Positions 1 to 13,329 of a stretch of 64,000 nt of DNA are shown here, piece after piece. The notes under the pieces were generated by a model, which worked only from the letters and a program-made list of their open reading frames with translations, made no database searches and was not told the DNA's origin. This DNA is from Rosellinia necatrix (taxonomy: Eukaryota > Ascomycota > Sordariomycetes > Xylariales > Xylariaceae): positions 558,001-622,000 of the forward strand of contig JAGYVD010000006.1 of NCBI GenBank assembly GCA_021209875.1. Direction: 5' to 3'. Every line of letters starts with the position of its first letter. Positions within the stretch are counted from its first letter, which is position 1. A program made the translations under genes and the position numbers.

Positions 1-1663
1 ATTTTTCTGTTTACTGATTTTTTTAGTTAAATCTTATAAATTCTTTTTAGTTTTTTAATTTTAGACATATTTTTTTTATTTATTAAGTTTAAAAAAATAG
101 TTTTAAAAACTGCTTAATTTTTAATTTTATGCTGTTATAAATTTATATTTTTATATTAGTTGCTATTATTAATATTTAAAATACTCATAGCATGTGCATA
201 TTTTAATTATTTTTATAAGTACTAAAATAAAGCATATAAGTGTTAATATATATTATAAAACGTTAAATAGTTAGCTTTAAATTTACAGGTAGCTATATTA
301 GCGTTCATTATAAAATATTGCTGCATTATTTTAATTATTTAGTTTATGTTTTTATAATATAGCTTTATATATGTTATAAAGCTTAATTTATTGTTTTATA
401 AAAAATATTTAAACTAAGAAAAAATTGATTGTTTCATTTTATATGGTGTTTTTTTAATATATAAAAACAAAAATAAACGCTTTATAAAAAAAATATATAT
501 TAATAAAAATAATGTTTTTTTTTATGTTATTATATTGAAATCGTCAAAGTTGTCGTATAATAAACAAAATAGGCCGATTTCTTTTTTAGTTTAATGTTTT
601 TGCTGTAAATATTTATAAATTAAATATTTAATAAGTTAAAAGGTTTTTGTTTATATTTTTATTTATTTATTTGCTTTATTTACGCTATACTTAAAATTTA
701 AAAAATAGTTAAATATGTTTAAGTTAGCAGATGCTTCTGCTTCTATATTTTTTTAACAATTTTTAAAGTTTTTAAACTATATAAATAATAGTTGGTTTAG
801 TAATGCGTTATTTTACAGCTTTTAGCTTGCTGTTTAATTATTTATTAATACGGGCTTTTTTTTATATAAGTTATTTTTTTTTTATTACGTTTTTTTTTTG
901 TAGTAAATCGCAGCATAGTTCTACGTTTTTAGGTTTAAGCTTTATTTTATTATTTTAAATATATTTAAAATATCATAGCTTGCATTTTTTAAAACTTTTA
1001 TTTATTTATTATTTTTAATAAAAAAAATTAATATATTAGTTTAAGCCTACTTTTTAAAAAATAGGGACATATTTTTTTTCCAAAAAGCTTTTTTAAAGTT
1101 TTTTTTTTAACTTATTGTTTTAAACAGTTGCTGTTTTTTAATTTTAGATTCTGTTAACAGCTTTATTTTAAGCTTTAAATATTTAATTATTTTTGCTTTA
1201 AAGCATTATTCCAGGCATATAAAATTTTTTTTAATAACCGTCCGCAAGCTTAATAAATTAATAAAATAAACTATAGTAGAAAAAAATAAATAAAATTAAT
1301 AATCTATGCTAAACAGCTAGTTTAAATATTTATAACATTTGTTTTATTGCTAGCTAAAATATAAAAATATATATTAAGCTTACGGTTTATTTTTATTATG
1401 TGTTTACGAAATCTGTTTTAATGTTTTTAGCTAGTTATATTATTTAAACAACTTTTTAATTTTTACAGCGGATCGCTAGTAAAAATAATATTTAGTTTTA
1501 ATAAATATATTAAATATAAAAAAAAGCTTCTGTTTAGCTTGTTTGAACAGAATATACTTTTAACAGCAAACACACGTTTTTACATTTACAAAAACCATAA
1601 AAAATAGTTTTATTTTTAAAAAAAAAAAAACTTTAATAGTTTAGATTAATTTTTATAAAAAAA
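1..1663. other. Unassigned AT-rich DNA
   Basis: T-rich on this strand. I found no partner for it elsewhere in the window and no coding signal. It is probably part of another degraded element that continues beyond the left edge. Confidence 0.5.
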
Positions 1664-1868
1664 CGTTATAAAAGCATTATAAAAATATAAAATATATATT
1701 AAAAAAATAATCTGCTAATAAATCTAAGCTAAACTAAAGTTCTACTTAAATATAGGCTAAGGCCTACATATATGGGGCTAGGCCTAATTAAATTAAGCGT
1801 ATAGCCACGGGCCACAGCACCCCAACCAAAGGGCTTATATAAGCGCTCCCTCTACCAACGCGTATTGA
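1664..1868 (+). repeat. About 200-bp dispersed repeat, copy 1 (inverted partner at 28,435-28,627)
   Basis: The reverse complement of this segment aligns along its length with 28,435-28,627. Shared landmarks are AATACGCG at one end and the GGCCTA-rich centre near 1,760-1,800. Differences are largely C/T and G/A changes. Flanking sequences do not match, so this is a self-contained unit, perhaps a solo LTR or short non-autonomous element. It abuts the start of family B copy 1. Confidence 0.6.
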
Positions 1869-1869
1869 T

Positions 1870-4056
1870 AATTTATTAAAAAAAAATAAATTAAAGCTAT
1901 ATATAAACGGTTTAAAAATATTTTTTAACCGGCTAATATATTAACTTTTAATATTATTTTATGTTTATTTATTAGGCTATGCTAAGTTTTTTTAAACTTA
2001 GTTATAAAAAGTTTATATATAAACTTTTAGTTTAGCTTAAAAGTTTTGTAAAAAACTGTTTTAAATAAACCATATAAAAAGAGTTTATATTATATAAACT
2101 GTAAATGAATAAAAGATTTATAAGTAATAATATATAAAAATAATATAATGTTTATAAACAGCTTAAAATAATATATAAATTATTATTATATTATATTATA
2201 TTAAAAGCAGCTTTAATATGAACGCTAATTTAAAAATATTTTTATAAGATATTAAAACTATTTATAATAATTTAAATAAAACTGTATTTTTTTATCTATA
2301 AGCTGCGCATGCTTTATTAAAAATTAATTAATATTTTTTAACATAATATTATAAATAAATAAAATAAATAAAATAAATAAAATAAATAAAATAAATAAAA
2401 TAAATAAAATAAATAAAAAAATAAAATAAATAAAATAAATAAAATAAATAAAATAAATAAAATAAATAAAATAAATAAAATAAATAAAATAAATAAAATA
2501 AATAAAATAAATAAAATAAATAAATAAATAAAATAAATAAAATAAATAAAATAAATAAAATAAATAAAATAAATAAAATAAATAAAATAAATAAAATAAA
2601 TAAAATAAATAAAATAAATAAAATAAATAAAATAAATAAAATAAATAAAATAAATAAAATAATATTAAATTACTGCTTTTTAAAAAACTAGAAATAAAAA
2701 GTTTAAAAAGCTTTTATAAATATATAATTATTTAATAATTATAAAAGTTATTTTAATCAGGCATTCAAAATAATCAATAAATAAAAAACTATTAAACTAT
2801 TATATTAAACAGAACTTTTAAAATAAAAATATATATAATATAACTTAGAAAAAACTAGCAGTAAATTAAAAAAAAATATTAAAATAGTTAAAGTTGTTTT
2901 TTGTAAATTTATTATTTAATAAAACTTTTTAAACAACGCTTAAGCTGGTTAAACTATAAAAAATAAAAAAAAAAACTGTTTATAATATAAAAAACTAAAC
3001 TATTTTATTAAATTATATTTTATAAAGCCGGCAGGCAGGCTAAACATTTATATAAATAACATAAGAACAGAAAGAAATTAAAAATAAGCAATAAAAAAAA
3101 GTTACAAAATGAATAATTTATTTAAAAAAAACGCTTTTCAAAATTAATATTAAATTAAAAAAAAATAAGTATTATTAAACAACTTATAAAAGTTTATTTT
3201 GTATAATTAATATATTTTTAAAACGATATAATTTTGAAAAACTTTAATTAATTAAAAATGTAAATATTATGCAGCTATTAATAAAAATATTATTAAAAAT
3301 ACAGGTTCTTGCATATAAAAATAAAAAAACAGCTTTTAAGCTAGCTGCTAAAAAACATATAAACAGCTTTTAAAAATAAATAAACTAATTTATTTAGATA
3401 TAAATATAAATAAATATATAAACCAGATATATATATATATAATAATAAAGTTATAATATTTAGTAATATTAAAAATATATTAGTTAAATAATAAAAAATA
3501 ATATATATTATTTATAAATATTATATAAATATAACAAAATTAAATAATATAATAATTATAAAATATATATATATATATATATAAATTAAATAAAATTATT
3601 AAAACAGTTTAAATTATATTACAATTAACGCTGTTATTTTTAATTAAAAAGCAAAAAAACATATAAAATTAAAAAGTTAAATAAAAACGATTTAAAATTT
3701 TTTTATAATAATTGTTTAAATAAAGTAAAGTTTTAATATAAAAACTTTAAATATAACTTAAAAAACTTTTACATAAAATAAAAAATAAGGTAATTTATTT
3801 AATAAATATAAAATATAAGCCTTATTTTTTAATTAATGATAAACAGATTATGAAATATATTTAAATATAAATATATAAAAATCTAAAAAATTGATTTTTT
3901 AAAACTTTTTATATAGCATATTAAAAAATAAACTTTTTATTTTTAAAAAAACTTTATTAAACTCTTAAATAAAAAATATGTATATATATATAAACAGCTT
4001 ATTAATAAATATATTCATATTTTTTATATACAAGCTTAATAATAACTTTTGTTTTT
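1870..4056 (+). mobile_element. Family B repeat, copy B1, first segment
   Basis: Collinear with 29,440-31,415 over its length, apart from the 9-bp minisatellite at 2,351-2,662, which is absent or collapsed in B2. It breaks off at 4,056, where the family A element begins, and resumes at 7,073. In B2 the two sides are contiguous around 31,415. No protein family can be read from it because RIP has removed the coding content. Confidence 0.75.
2351..2662 (+). repeat. 9-bp minisatellite (ATAAATAAA)n
   Basis: About 34 nearly perfect copies of a 9-bp unit run through this interval, with small interruptions near 2,417 and 2,520. Family B copy 2 has no comparable array at the matching place, so the array expanded after the two copies separated. 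Confidence 0.9.
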
Positions 4057-4302
4057 AGTCACGGATAACTGGTTGGCCCATTAGGCATGTGGCACGGACC
4101 AGTATCTGTACACCTGTTGCTAACTAGAGTGCATAGACCAGCTGTAGCGCATAAACTGGACCTACCCCACACACCTGCACTTAGCTAGAATTTTAATAAG
4201 CTAATTTTTTTTATTTACTTTTTTTTTTATTTTTATATAGATTTTTATATAATATATTATTTATTACTCAAGCTTTAATTTTTTATTCATAATTTATATA
4301 AT
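4057..4302 (+). repeat. Terminal repeat of A1, left copy
   Basis: Matches 6,827-7,072 at a constant offset of 2,770 and also 22,215-22,464, 42,649-42,879 and 43,497-43,742. The left half keeps noticeable GC (around 4,060-4,190), whereas its right end is more decayed than the 3' copy. Confidence 0.75.
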
Positions 4303-6826
4303 AATTTAGAAATTATTTTATTTTAAAGCATTAAAACTGCTTTTTTAAATATTTTTTAAATAAAAATAATAATAACGATATAATATCGACTTTTTTTATT
4401 AGCAGTACTTATAAGCGTGCTAAAAACTTAATATGTTAAAACGTTATTTTATTACGTAAAGTTTTTAAATTACCAGCATATTTTATTAAAAAAACTTTTA
4501 GTAATATATTTAAACCTAAATATATTTAAATTATTTTTAAAAAACTTAATATAAGATCTTTAATTATTAAAGCTAATATTAAAACTAAAGCTATATAAAA
4601 CTTACTGCTTAATTTTGCTTAAAATAGCTTTTGGCGCGATATTTTAATTATATAAAAAAATTAGCATTTAACCGCTTACTTTTTTAAAAATATTATTAAT
4701 ATTAAGCTAAATCATAATATTTTTAATAAAAAATATTGATCATAGTTATAGCTTTAAAAAATAGCAACTTAAACTAGTTGGCAGATAAAAAAAACTCTTT
4801 TTAATAATTATTAATCATTAAGCTTTAAAACATTTTAGCATAAATAATATTTAAACCTGCAATAAATAAAATAAACTAATTTATTTTTAAAATATAATTT
4901 TTAATTACTTTTAATTTAAAAAGAAATATAGTTGTAAATGTTTTATTTTAAAAATAAAGAATTTTATTAATATAAAAATAAAAAAAGGTTAAAAATATTT
5001 AATAATATTTTAATATATAAATAATATCATAAAATATATTTTAAGTTAAATAAAATATAAGTATTAAATATTGATGATATATTTATACAAAAATTAAAAA
5101 TTTGAAAAAACTTGAACTAACTAAAAAGACTAAAAAACCGTGAAAACTTTAATATAAAAATTTATTAATATAAAACTAAAAATAATAACTTTTAATAAAT
5201 AATAAACAGATTAATAATAATAAATAAATAATTAATAATATTAAACTATTTATATTTAAAACTTAAGCTAATATAAAAACTTATAAATATATATTTATAA
5301 TATATTTAAAAAATATAAAACTAAAAACTAATATTAAAAAATATTAATAGCTTAAATTAATAAATAGCTATAATATTTATATAATAAACTATATAAAATA
5401 CCGCTTAATAAAAATATTACAGGATAAAACTTTAAAATAAGTAAAACTTTTGCTAATATTTAACTATATATAGCAATATTTAATAATAAAATTTAAATAA
5501 ATGCTTTAAAATAAAAATAGTTATAATAACATGTTTATTATATTAAACTAATTAAAAAAGTTTAAATAATTTTGTATATAATACAAGCTATTATAATAAA
5601 TACAGGTAAAATATATTATAAAAACTATTTTAAATATTTAATATATTAATAATAATAAATTAAATTTAAAATTTAGAATTTATTTTAAGATTTATAAACA
5701 CATTATATATATTAATAAATATAAAATATATTTTAGCTTTTGCTACTTATTATAAAACTATTGAACTAATTAAAATTATATATTAATTATTATTAAAACG
5801 ATTAGTTTAAATATATTTTAATAATAAATTATACATAAACAGCACTATTATACAAATTAATAAACATAATCTTTTATAAAGCAGAAATAAAATTTTTAAT
5901 ATTTTTTGTTTTCATTATAAAAACTAAACTATGGTAAAAGGGTTGGGGAAACTTTTAAAAATAAAAGTTTAAAACAAAATAAATAAAATCGTTTAATTTA
6001 TAGATTTAATAAAAAAATATTTGATTTAAACTTAGATTTATATAATTAAATAAGTTAATTATAAGTAAAAAATTTTAATTTTAATATAAATAATTATATG
6101 CTAATTTTAAAAAACATAATTATGAACAACTAACCGACTATTTAATAAACTAGATTTTTTATAACGTAATAAAACTTTAAAATAATTAATAAAAACAATA
6201 ATATTTTTATATTGAACGTTTTGTTTTTATAAAAACAATAAATTATTATTATATTAATAGACTATAATTATATTTTAATAATTTACTGCTAAGACAAAAA
6301 CTAATAATTTAACCAATAAATAATAAAACTTAAAATAAATTGATTTATAGTTAAAAAATTAAACCGTTAAAAATATATTATAAAAACTATAATATTAAAT
6401 AACTTAAAAAATAAAAATTAATAATAAATAATATTTTGTTTAAAATTTTACAACCAGCGTAAAATTCTTAAAAAATTTTTATAAAAAATATTTAAACGCA
6501 GCAAAACGTTTAAAACGTTTAAAAGATTAGCTTAAAGGTACAGAAAATAATAAATTAAATTTAGTATATAAAAATCTTAATAAAATAATACAAGAAAAAA
6601 ATAATAAAGCAAAAACAAGAATAAATATAATAATAAATAAAAAAGTTAGTAATATGATATAAAAAACTTATATAATAACTTAATAATATAAATGCTTAAA
6701 AAATATAATATAAAATAAAAACCTAAAACAACTTTTTTTTTTATTAAAAAGCATGCTTAAAAACTATATATTTAAATATAAGCACAACTTAAAAAACAAG
6801 CTGTTTTTTTTTTTAAAAAAAAAGTA

Positions 6827-7072
6827 GTTAAAAAATAACTAATTAACTAATTAAGCATGTAGCACGGACTAATATCTATACACCTGTTATTAACTAAAGC
6901 GCACAACTAGCGGTAGCGCATAAACTTGATCCACCCTATACACCTGCACTTAGCCAGAATTCTAGTAGGCTAATTTCTCCTACTTACTCTTTCTTTTTTT
7001 CATCTGTAGATTTTTATACAATATATCACTTATTGCTGAAGGCTTAACTTGTCATTTATGACTGGTGCAACA
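6827..7072 (+). repeat. Terminal repeat of A1, right copy
   Basis: Direct repeat of 4,057-4,302 ending in GACTGGTGCAACA at the junction with family B. It keeps landmarks shared with the other family A ends, such as CACCTGCACTTAGCCAGAAT near 6,940. Confidence 0.75.
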
Positions 7073-8835
7073 TTTTTTTATAATTATAAAACATTTAATA
7101 ATATTATTAAAAAAGTATTTTTTTAATAATTTAAAAACGTTTAAAATATTTTTATAAACTAAATAGTTGATGAAATTAAATATTAAATCAGCTTTTTATA
7201 AAATTAAAATATAAAAAGAAAATAAATAAAATTAGTTTTTAAACTAAGTTTAAACTATTTAAATAATTAATAATATTTTTTTGCTTATTTAAAACTTTTT
7301 AAATCGTTTATATACTGTACATATTAATACCATGCTTATATTCCTTGTAAATTTTTAAATAAACTATTATTATAAAATTAAAAAAGTTTGAAACTATTTT
7401 ATAAACGCTGGCTTTTATTTAAATATTAATAAAAGCATATTTAAAGTTTTAGAATAAAATATTTGAAATTTATTATAAAAATAAATAAAAAAAATTGATA
7501 AGAACTTTAAAAAGCTATATAGAATATATAAATAAAAAGCTTTTATAACGTTTAAAAATATATAAAAAATTTTAAACTTTTTACATTTTTACAAAAACTT
7601 GATATATAGCTATTTAGAAAAAAAGCTTTATTAACTGCGCTAATAAAAAAAAACGTTTTTTTTAAATAAAAAACTTATAAAAATATAGCTTTTAAAATAT
7701 TTAAAAACGTTTTTATAAATAAACTTATATTAGCTGATTGTAATTTTTATAAAAAAAAACTTTTATAAAAACAGACTGTTTAAAATAGTTTTATAAAAAA
7801 TGTTTAAATTAATTAAAAAAAAAACCAAAAACTATAGTTTATTATATATTATTTACATTAGTTTATAAGAGCAGAAATTAACTATAAAATTTATAATAAA
7901 AACTTTTTATAATTATAAACTATTTATAAATTTAATATATTAAATTGAAATCTACAAACACGTTTTTTATTATAATATTTAATTATAAAACTTTATTTAT
8001 TTTATAACTATTAAAAATTAACTAAAAATAGGTCTATGAAACTAAAAATTAACTTAATATAAATTTAAACTAAAGTTTTATAAAAACATTTAAACAGTTA
8101 AACAAATATATTATTAAAATATAATTAAAACTTTTTAAAAAAGCTTAAAATAAAAATGTATAAAATAAAATAAACAGTTTTTAAAAAATAAATAGCTGTC
8201 TATTAAAATCTTTTAAGCTAACTATAAATTATTTAAATAAATTAAAAAACATACTAGCTTTTTTAAATAAAAAAAACAAAATTTAAATAGAAAAATTTAA
8301 CTAATATTTAAAATATTGGTTTTAAAAAAAACTTAAGCTACGCATGTATTATTTATATTATATAAAATAATACACGCGTCTTTTTTTAAATTAAAATTTA
8401 AAGTATTAATTACTAAATATAACCTAGACTTATATAACATATTAAAGTTTACAACTAGTTTTAAATTTTTAATTAAAAACTTTTTAAATAAAAATAATAT
8501 AAAATATTTATAACTTATATTTAATAAAACATTTTAATTAAAAAACTATTATAATAATATTTAAAAACTTTTTTTGCTAGGGTTTTAAAAAGCATAAAAT
8601 ATTTTATATATAATTATAATATCTGCAGTAATAAAACAATATAAAAAAACTAAAAATAAAGATTGTTATATTTATTATTAGTTGTTAAACAATATTAAAA
8701 CAATCTTTTAATAAATTTAATAATAAATTTACTAGCAGAAAAATAAAACGATTTTATTAGTTTAATAATAATTATTAATAAGCTTAATAAAACTGTTATA
8801 TTAAAAACGATAGTTTTAATAAATATAAAAACTTA
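7073..8835 (+). mobile_element. Family B repeat, copy B1, second segment
   Basis: Continues family B after the A1 insertion and is collinear with B2 from about 31,420 to 32,258 and then from 36,085 to about 36,990 (B2 is itself split there by element C). It ends at a 100-bp stretch (8,736-8,835) that is repeated at 14,730-14,829, on the far side of the next insertion. Confidence 0.75.
8736..8835 (+). repeat. 100-bp target-site duplication, left copy
   Basis: Identical to 14,730-14,829 except for one G/A difference near 8,810. Present once in family B copy 2 (about 36,895-36,992, more diverged), which is the empty site. Confidence 0.85.
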
Positions 8836-8837
8836 AA

Positions 8838-9125
8838 AGGGCCTGAAGCGAGCTTGCGAGCGTGATAAAAATTGCGAAAAGGTGAGAGTTGCGAGTGGAA
8901 AAAACCAGACGTGCGAATAGATTGACTATTCGGCTTGCGTTTTGTTGTACAAGTTAACTTTTTAGTAGTTAGTTTTTTATTTTTATATAAACAGCCGAAA
9001 GCTGTTTTTCTGGACTGGCTGTATTTATGTTTGAATTCGGTCGGGGATTCGTGTCGCGTAGCGCGCGCGCGCAAGTGCAGTCCGCCGCGTGAGGCCTGCA
9101 GAGCTTACGTATGCTATAAAATTAA
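8838..9125 (+). repeat. U block, copy 1
   Basis: Starts AGCGAGCTTGCGAGCGTG a few bases inside the insertion. It shares with the other two copies a hairpin-like centre (CAGCCGAAAGCTG near 8,991), a TTTGAATTCG stretch and a GCGCGCGCG run. It keeps far more GC than its surroundings. Small open frames crossing it on both strands are a by-product of that GC and are not genes. Confidence 0.8.
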
Positions 9126-10454
9126 ATGTATTATTAAATATGTTTTTAAAACTTATATAAGTAGTAAGATTTAAGTTACGTATTATATAACAATAATAAT
9201 TTGGCCTGATATTTAAACAAAAAAATATTGCATTAGCTAATATATTTTAATAATACGTTAAAGTAATTTATATAAATAAGTTTATATAACTTTTCGCGAA
9301 ATAATATATATATATATATTAAATAAATCTTATAAAAGTCTTTTGTTCTATATATATATATACGCTAAGCTATTAATATTATATAAAAAATTTGCATATA
9401 TATTAAATAAGTTTATAACTTTTGTTTTATATAACAAGCTTTATATATATTTTATTTGGCTTTATTAAAAAAAAAACTTTTAAAGTGGAGGTTTTTTGGC
9501 GGGCCCCCCCGAAAAAAAAAAAAAACCAGAGCTTAAATAATTATTAATTATAATGCAACTTTTTTATAACTTATTATAAAGCATAAAACTATTTATAAAA
9601 AAAGGTTTTTAAAGCTAGCTTTTTTTTAATTGTTTAAAAGCTTAAATAACTTTTTTTTTTAAGTTTTATAAAAGCTTTAAAATTAAACGTATATAACAGT
9701 GTTTTTTTAAAAAAACGCTAGCTAATAATAGCAGATCTAATAATAAGTTAGCATTTGTTTTATTGTTTAAATATTAAATAAAATAGCATTTAAAAATTTA
9801 AATAAATTTTTATATTATATATTTTTTTAAAACATAATTATACTTTTATTTTTTAAAAGCTTTAAAAAATATTATTTTTATAAAGTTTTAAATATTTTAT
9901 ATCGCATTAAATACTATATTTAAATTAATGTTGTTTTATATATTATTTATATATAATTTTAAAATAAACGGAATTTTAATCTAATTTTTTTTTTTTTTTT
10001 ACTTCTGTTGAAACAGTTTTTCTAGCGTTTAATTATATATTTTAAAATCTAATTTATAATAACTTTATATAAGTAGTTTTTAGCGAAATAAATCCGTTTA
10101 AAATTTTTAACAGCAGCAAAATACGTTTTTATTATTAATAAAAGCATAGCTATCCGTTAAAGTTTTTTAATAAACGTGCTTTTTTTTATTTATTTAAAAT
10201 ATGCTAAAGTTTATAAAATTTTTTTAAAATAATTAAATAGTTTTTTAAACAGTTTAAACTTAATTTTGTCCGACATTTTAATTTTAAAGTCTAAAAACGT
10301 AGTTAATATTTTTATTTTTTAAATATAAGTTAATTTAAATGCTAGTTTAACAAGCTTTTTAATTTCTGTTAATGCTTGCGATATAAAGTTACTAATATAA
10401 ATATATAAAATATTATCGATATATTTTTTATAATATAAAACATTAAAATAATTA
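9126..10454. repeat. Segment X, copy 1, of the 5.9-kb insertion
   Basis: Collinear with about 10,736-12,100, with many C/T and G/A differences. Landmarks include ATTGCATTAGCTAATATA (9,228 and 10,843) and a C-run GGGCCCCCC followed by A-run at about 9,500. With U it forms a tandem unit of about 1.62 kb. Confidence 0.7.
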
Positions 10455-10735
10455 TCGGGGGCGCTTAAAGCAAGCTTGCAAGCGTGATAAAAATTGCGAA
10501 AAAATTAAGAGTTGCAAGTAGAAAAACCAGACGTGCGGATAGACTAACTATTCGGCTTGCGTTTCGTTGTATAAACAACTCTTCAGTAGTTAGTTTCTTA
10601 CCTTTATATAGACAGCCGAAGGCTGTCTAGCCGGACTGGTTGTATTTATGTTTGAATTCGTACCTAAAATCAGGTCGCGTAGCGTGCGCGCGCGGGCACC
10701 GCCCTGCGCGTAAAGGCAGTAAAGCTTGCAGTGCT
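10455..10735 (+). repeat. U block, copy 2
   Basis: Direct repeat of 8,838-9,125 and 14,391-14,670. It contains the perfect stem GACAGCC/GGCTGTC with a GAA loop near 10,610-10,626. Confidence 0.8.
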
Positions 10736-12100
10736 ATAAATTCAAATGTATCCGTTAAATATTATCTTAGGACAAATAAGTAGTAAAGTTTAGTTTATAT
10801 TATATAATAATAATAATTAAGCTTGAACCTGGACAAAAAAACATTGCATTAGCTAATATACCGTTAAAATATATTAAAGTAACTTATATAAATAGGTCTA
10901 TATAACTTTTTACGTAACTTATAGCTATCTATGCTGCATATACAGCTAAGCTATTAGTCCTGGTAAAAATTTTTGCAAGATATATTAGCATGCATTAAAC
11001 CTGCATATGCGCCAGGCTATTAATATTATATAAAAGGACCTGCATATACATATTAAATAGGTCTTTAGGGGAGGACCCCTGTTCTATATATATAAAGCTT
11101 TATTTACACCTTATTTAGCCCTACTAAAAAAAGGACTCCTAGAATAAAAGTCTCTTAGTAGGCCCCCCTATAAAAAAAAGAGAACCGGAGCTTAAATAAG
11201 TTTATTAGCTGTAGTATAAACTTATTATAAATAATCACTGTTTATAATACTATTTATAAAAAGAGTCCTTTAAAGCTAGCTTTTTCTTAGTTGTTTAAAA
11301 GCTTAAATAACTTTTTTTTTTAAGTTTTATAAAAGCTTTAAAGTTAAACGTATATAACAGTATTTTTTTAAAAAACGCTAGCTAGCAGCAGTAGATTTAA
11401 TATTAAGTCAGCATCTGTTTTATTATTTAAATATTAAATAAAAGTAGAATTTAAAGCTTTAAGTAGGTTTTTTATATTACGTATCCTTTTTTAAAACACG
11501 ATTATTTTTTTAATTTTTAAAAGCTTAAATAAAATATTATTTTTTATAAAATTTTAAGTATTTTATATTGCTTTAAACATTATGTTTAGGTTAATGTTGT
11601 TTTATATATTATTTATATATAATTTTAAAATAAACAGGAATTTTTGATCTAATTTTTTTTTTTTTAACTTTTTATTTTTGTTAAAACAATATATTTAACG
11701 TTTAATTATATATTTTAAAATCTAATTTATAATAATTTTGTATAGGTAATTTTTAGCAAAATAAATCTGTTTAAAATTTTTAACAGCAAAAAAATATATT
11801 TTTATTATTAATAAAAACGTAGCTAGCTGTTAAAGTTTTTTAATAAACGTTTTTTTTTTTATTTATTTTAAATATGCTAAAATCTATAAAATTCTTTTGA
11901 AATAGTTAAGTAGTTTTTATAAAGCTTGAACTTGATTTTGTTTAATATTTTAATTTTAAAGTTTAAAAACGTAGTAAAAGTTTTTATTTTTTATATATAT
12001 ATTAATTTAAAAGCTGGTTTTACTAGCTTTTTAACTTTTATAAATGCTTGCTTTATAAAATTATTTATATAAATATATAAAATATTATTAATATATTTTC
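10736..12100 (-). repeat. Segment X, copy 2, with possible pol-like coding relic
   Basis: Tandem partner of 9,126-10,454. Read on the minus strand, long stretches stay in one frame apart from TAA/TAG codons that could have been CAA/CAG, which suggests a former coding region downstream of the gag-like relic. I could not identify reverse-transcriptase motifs with confidence. Confidence 0.45.
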
Positions 12101-13329
12101 TATAATATAATATATTTAGGTTATTATTAACGTGTAGTTTATATTCTGTTATATATAAGTTTATAATATTTAAAAAGCAGGCAACTTTTATTATAAATTT
12201 TTTCTGTTAATAAAAATATTTTAAACTATATTTAAATATAAAATAGTTGTTAGTTATATCTGCAAGTTTATTTGTTATTTAAGCTTAATAAAGGCTTTTA
12301 TAGTATAAGTCGTTATATTTTTATATTATATGTTTATATATATTTTTAATAAGTTTTAAAGAAATGTTTAAATAATATGCTACTATATCAGCAGTTATTA
12401 AAAAAATGTGTTATAAATAAATAGCTAAAAATAAAAACGTTATATAAAATTGTTTAAAAAATATAATAATTTATATATTGCTGCTTATTATTTTTTTAAA
12501 AAGTTTAAAAAAGATTTTAGCAGCTAGGTTATATGTTGTTTTATAGCAGGGGATAATAGGTTTAAAAATAAAAATTTTTTTATATATTTTAAGTAACCTT
12601 GTGAATATAAAAAATTTGTTTTTATATTTTTTAGCTTATTAGAGAAAAGCTTTTTTTTGTTTTATAAAGCTAGCTAAATATTTTAGCGATATATTTATAA
12701 AAGCTTTGATTTTGTTTTATATAATATTGTTTTAAATAAATATATTAGTAGCAGTGATTTTTTTAAAGTTGTTTTTTATATTATCTAGGTATTTTTTATA
12801 GTTTTTATAATATTAGTTTAATAATATAATTATTATTTTTAAGTTTTTATTAAATGCTGTTGTAAATAGTTAGTGCTTTTGCAGGTATTTTTAAATATTA
12901 TTTAATTTTAGTTTATTTTAATAAACTTTAGAAGGGATATTGTAGGACTTATTAATTTGTTTTATAAGTTTAGATCGTTTTTTTTTTAATTTTTGTTTTA
13001 TATAGTGTTAGGTTATTCTTAGGTTGAATGTTTTTTAAAACATTTTGAGGTTTAGATTATAAAGTTTAGTTAATAGTTTGTTAATTTTGGCTTTTTATTT
13101 AATTTTAGTTTTAAAGTTATTTTATGCTTTTTTAAGTAGTTTGTTTTTAGTTGCATTATAAATAAGGTATTTATTTTTTAAAGCTAGGCTATTTTTTATT
13201 TTAAAAAGTAGTAATATTTTATTTAATATATAAATTTTTTTAACCGAATTAAACGTTAATAAAGTAATTATAAGTATTTTAGTTAGAAGTTTAGTTTATA
13301 TGTTAGTTAAAGGCTTTGTTAAAATGTTA
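12101..13329. other. Unassigned interior of the 5.9-kb insertion
   Basis: AT-rich and T-skewed on this strand, unique within the window. It lies between the repeated X segment and the minus-strand gag-like relic and is presumably further decayed coding sequence of the same element. Confidence 0.5.

Larger units (their letters stand above)
4057..7072 (+). mobile_element. Family A LTR-like element A1, nested in family B
   Basis: About 3.0 kb bounded by direct terminal repeats (4,057 to about 4,302 and 6,827-7,072). It interrupts family B: left flank ends in TTTTT at 4,052-4,056 and right flank begins TTTTT at 7,073, while B2 is continuous near 31,400-31,420. That fits an insertion with a short target duplication. 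The interior is RIP-degraded and has no open frame. Terminal repeats in direct orientation argue for an LTR retrotransposon, but the ends are not a clean TG...CA pair (the right end is GCAACA), so the class is an inference. Relatives lie at about 20,400-22,464 and 40,260-43,742. Confidence 0.7.

Noticed and set aside
8796..9174. Small frames of 79-106 codons on U blocks (8,796-9,074, 8,935-9,174, 14,434-14,754)
   Set aside because: They arise only because U is less AT-rich; they run into simple repeats, are not conserved in frame between U copies and show no motif.
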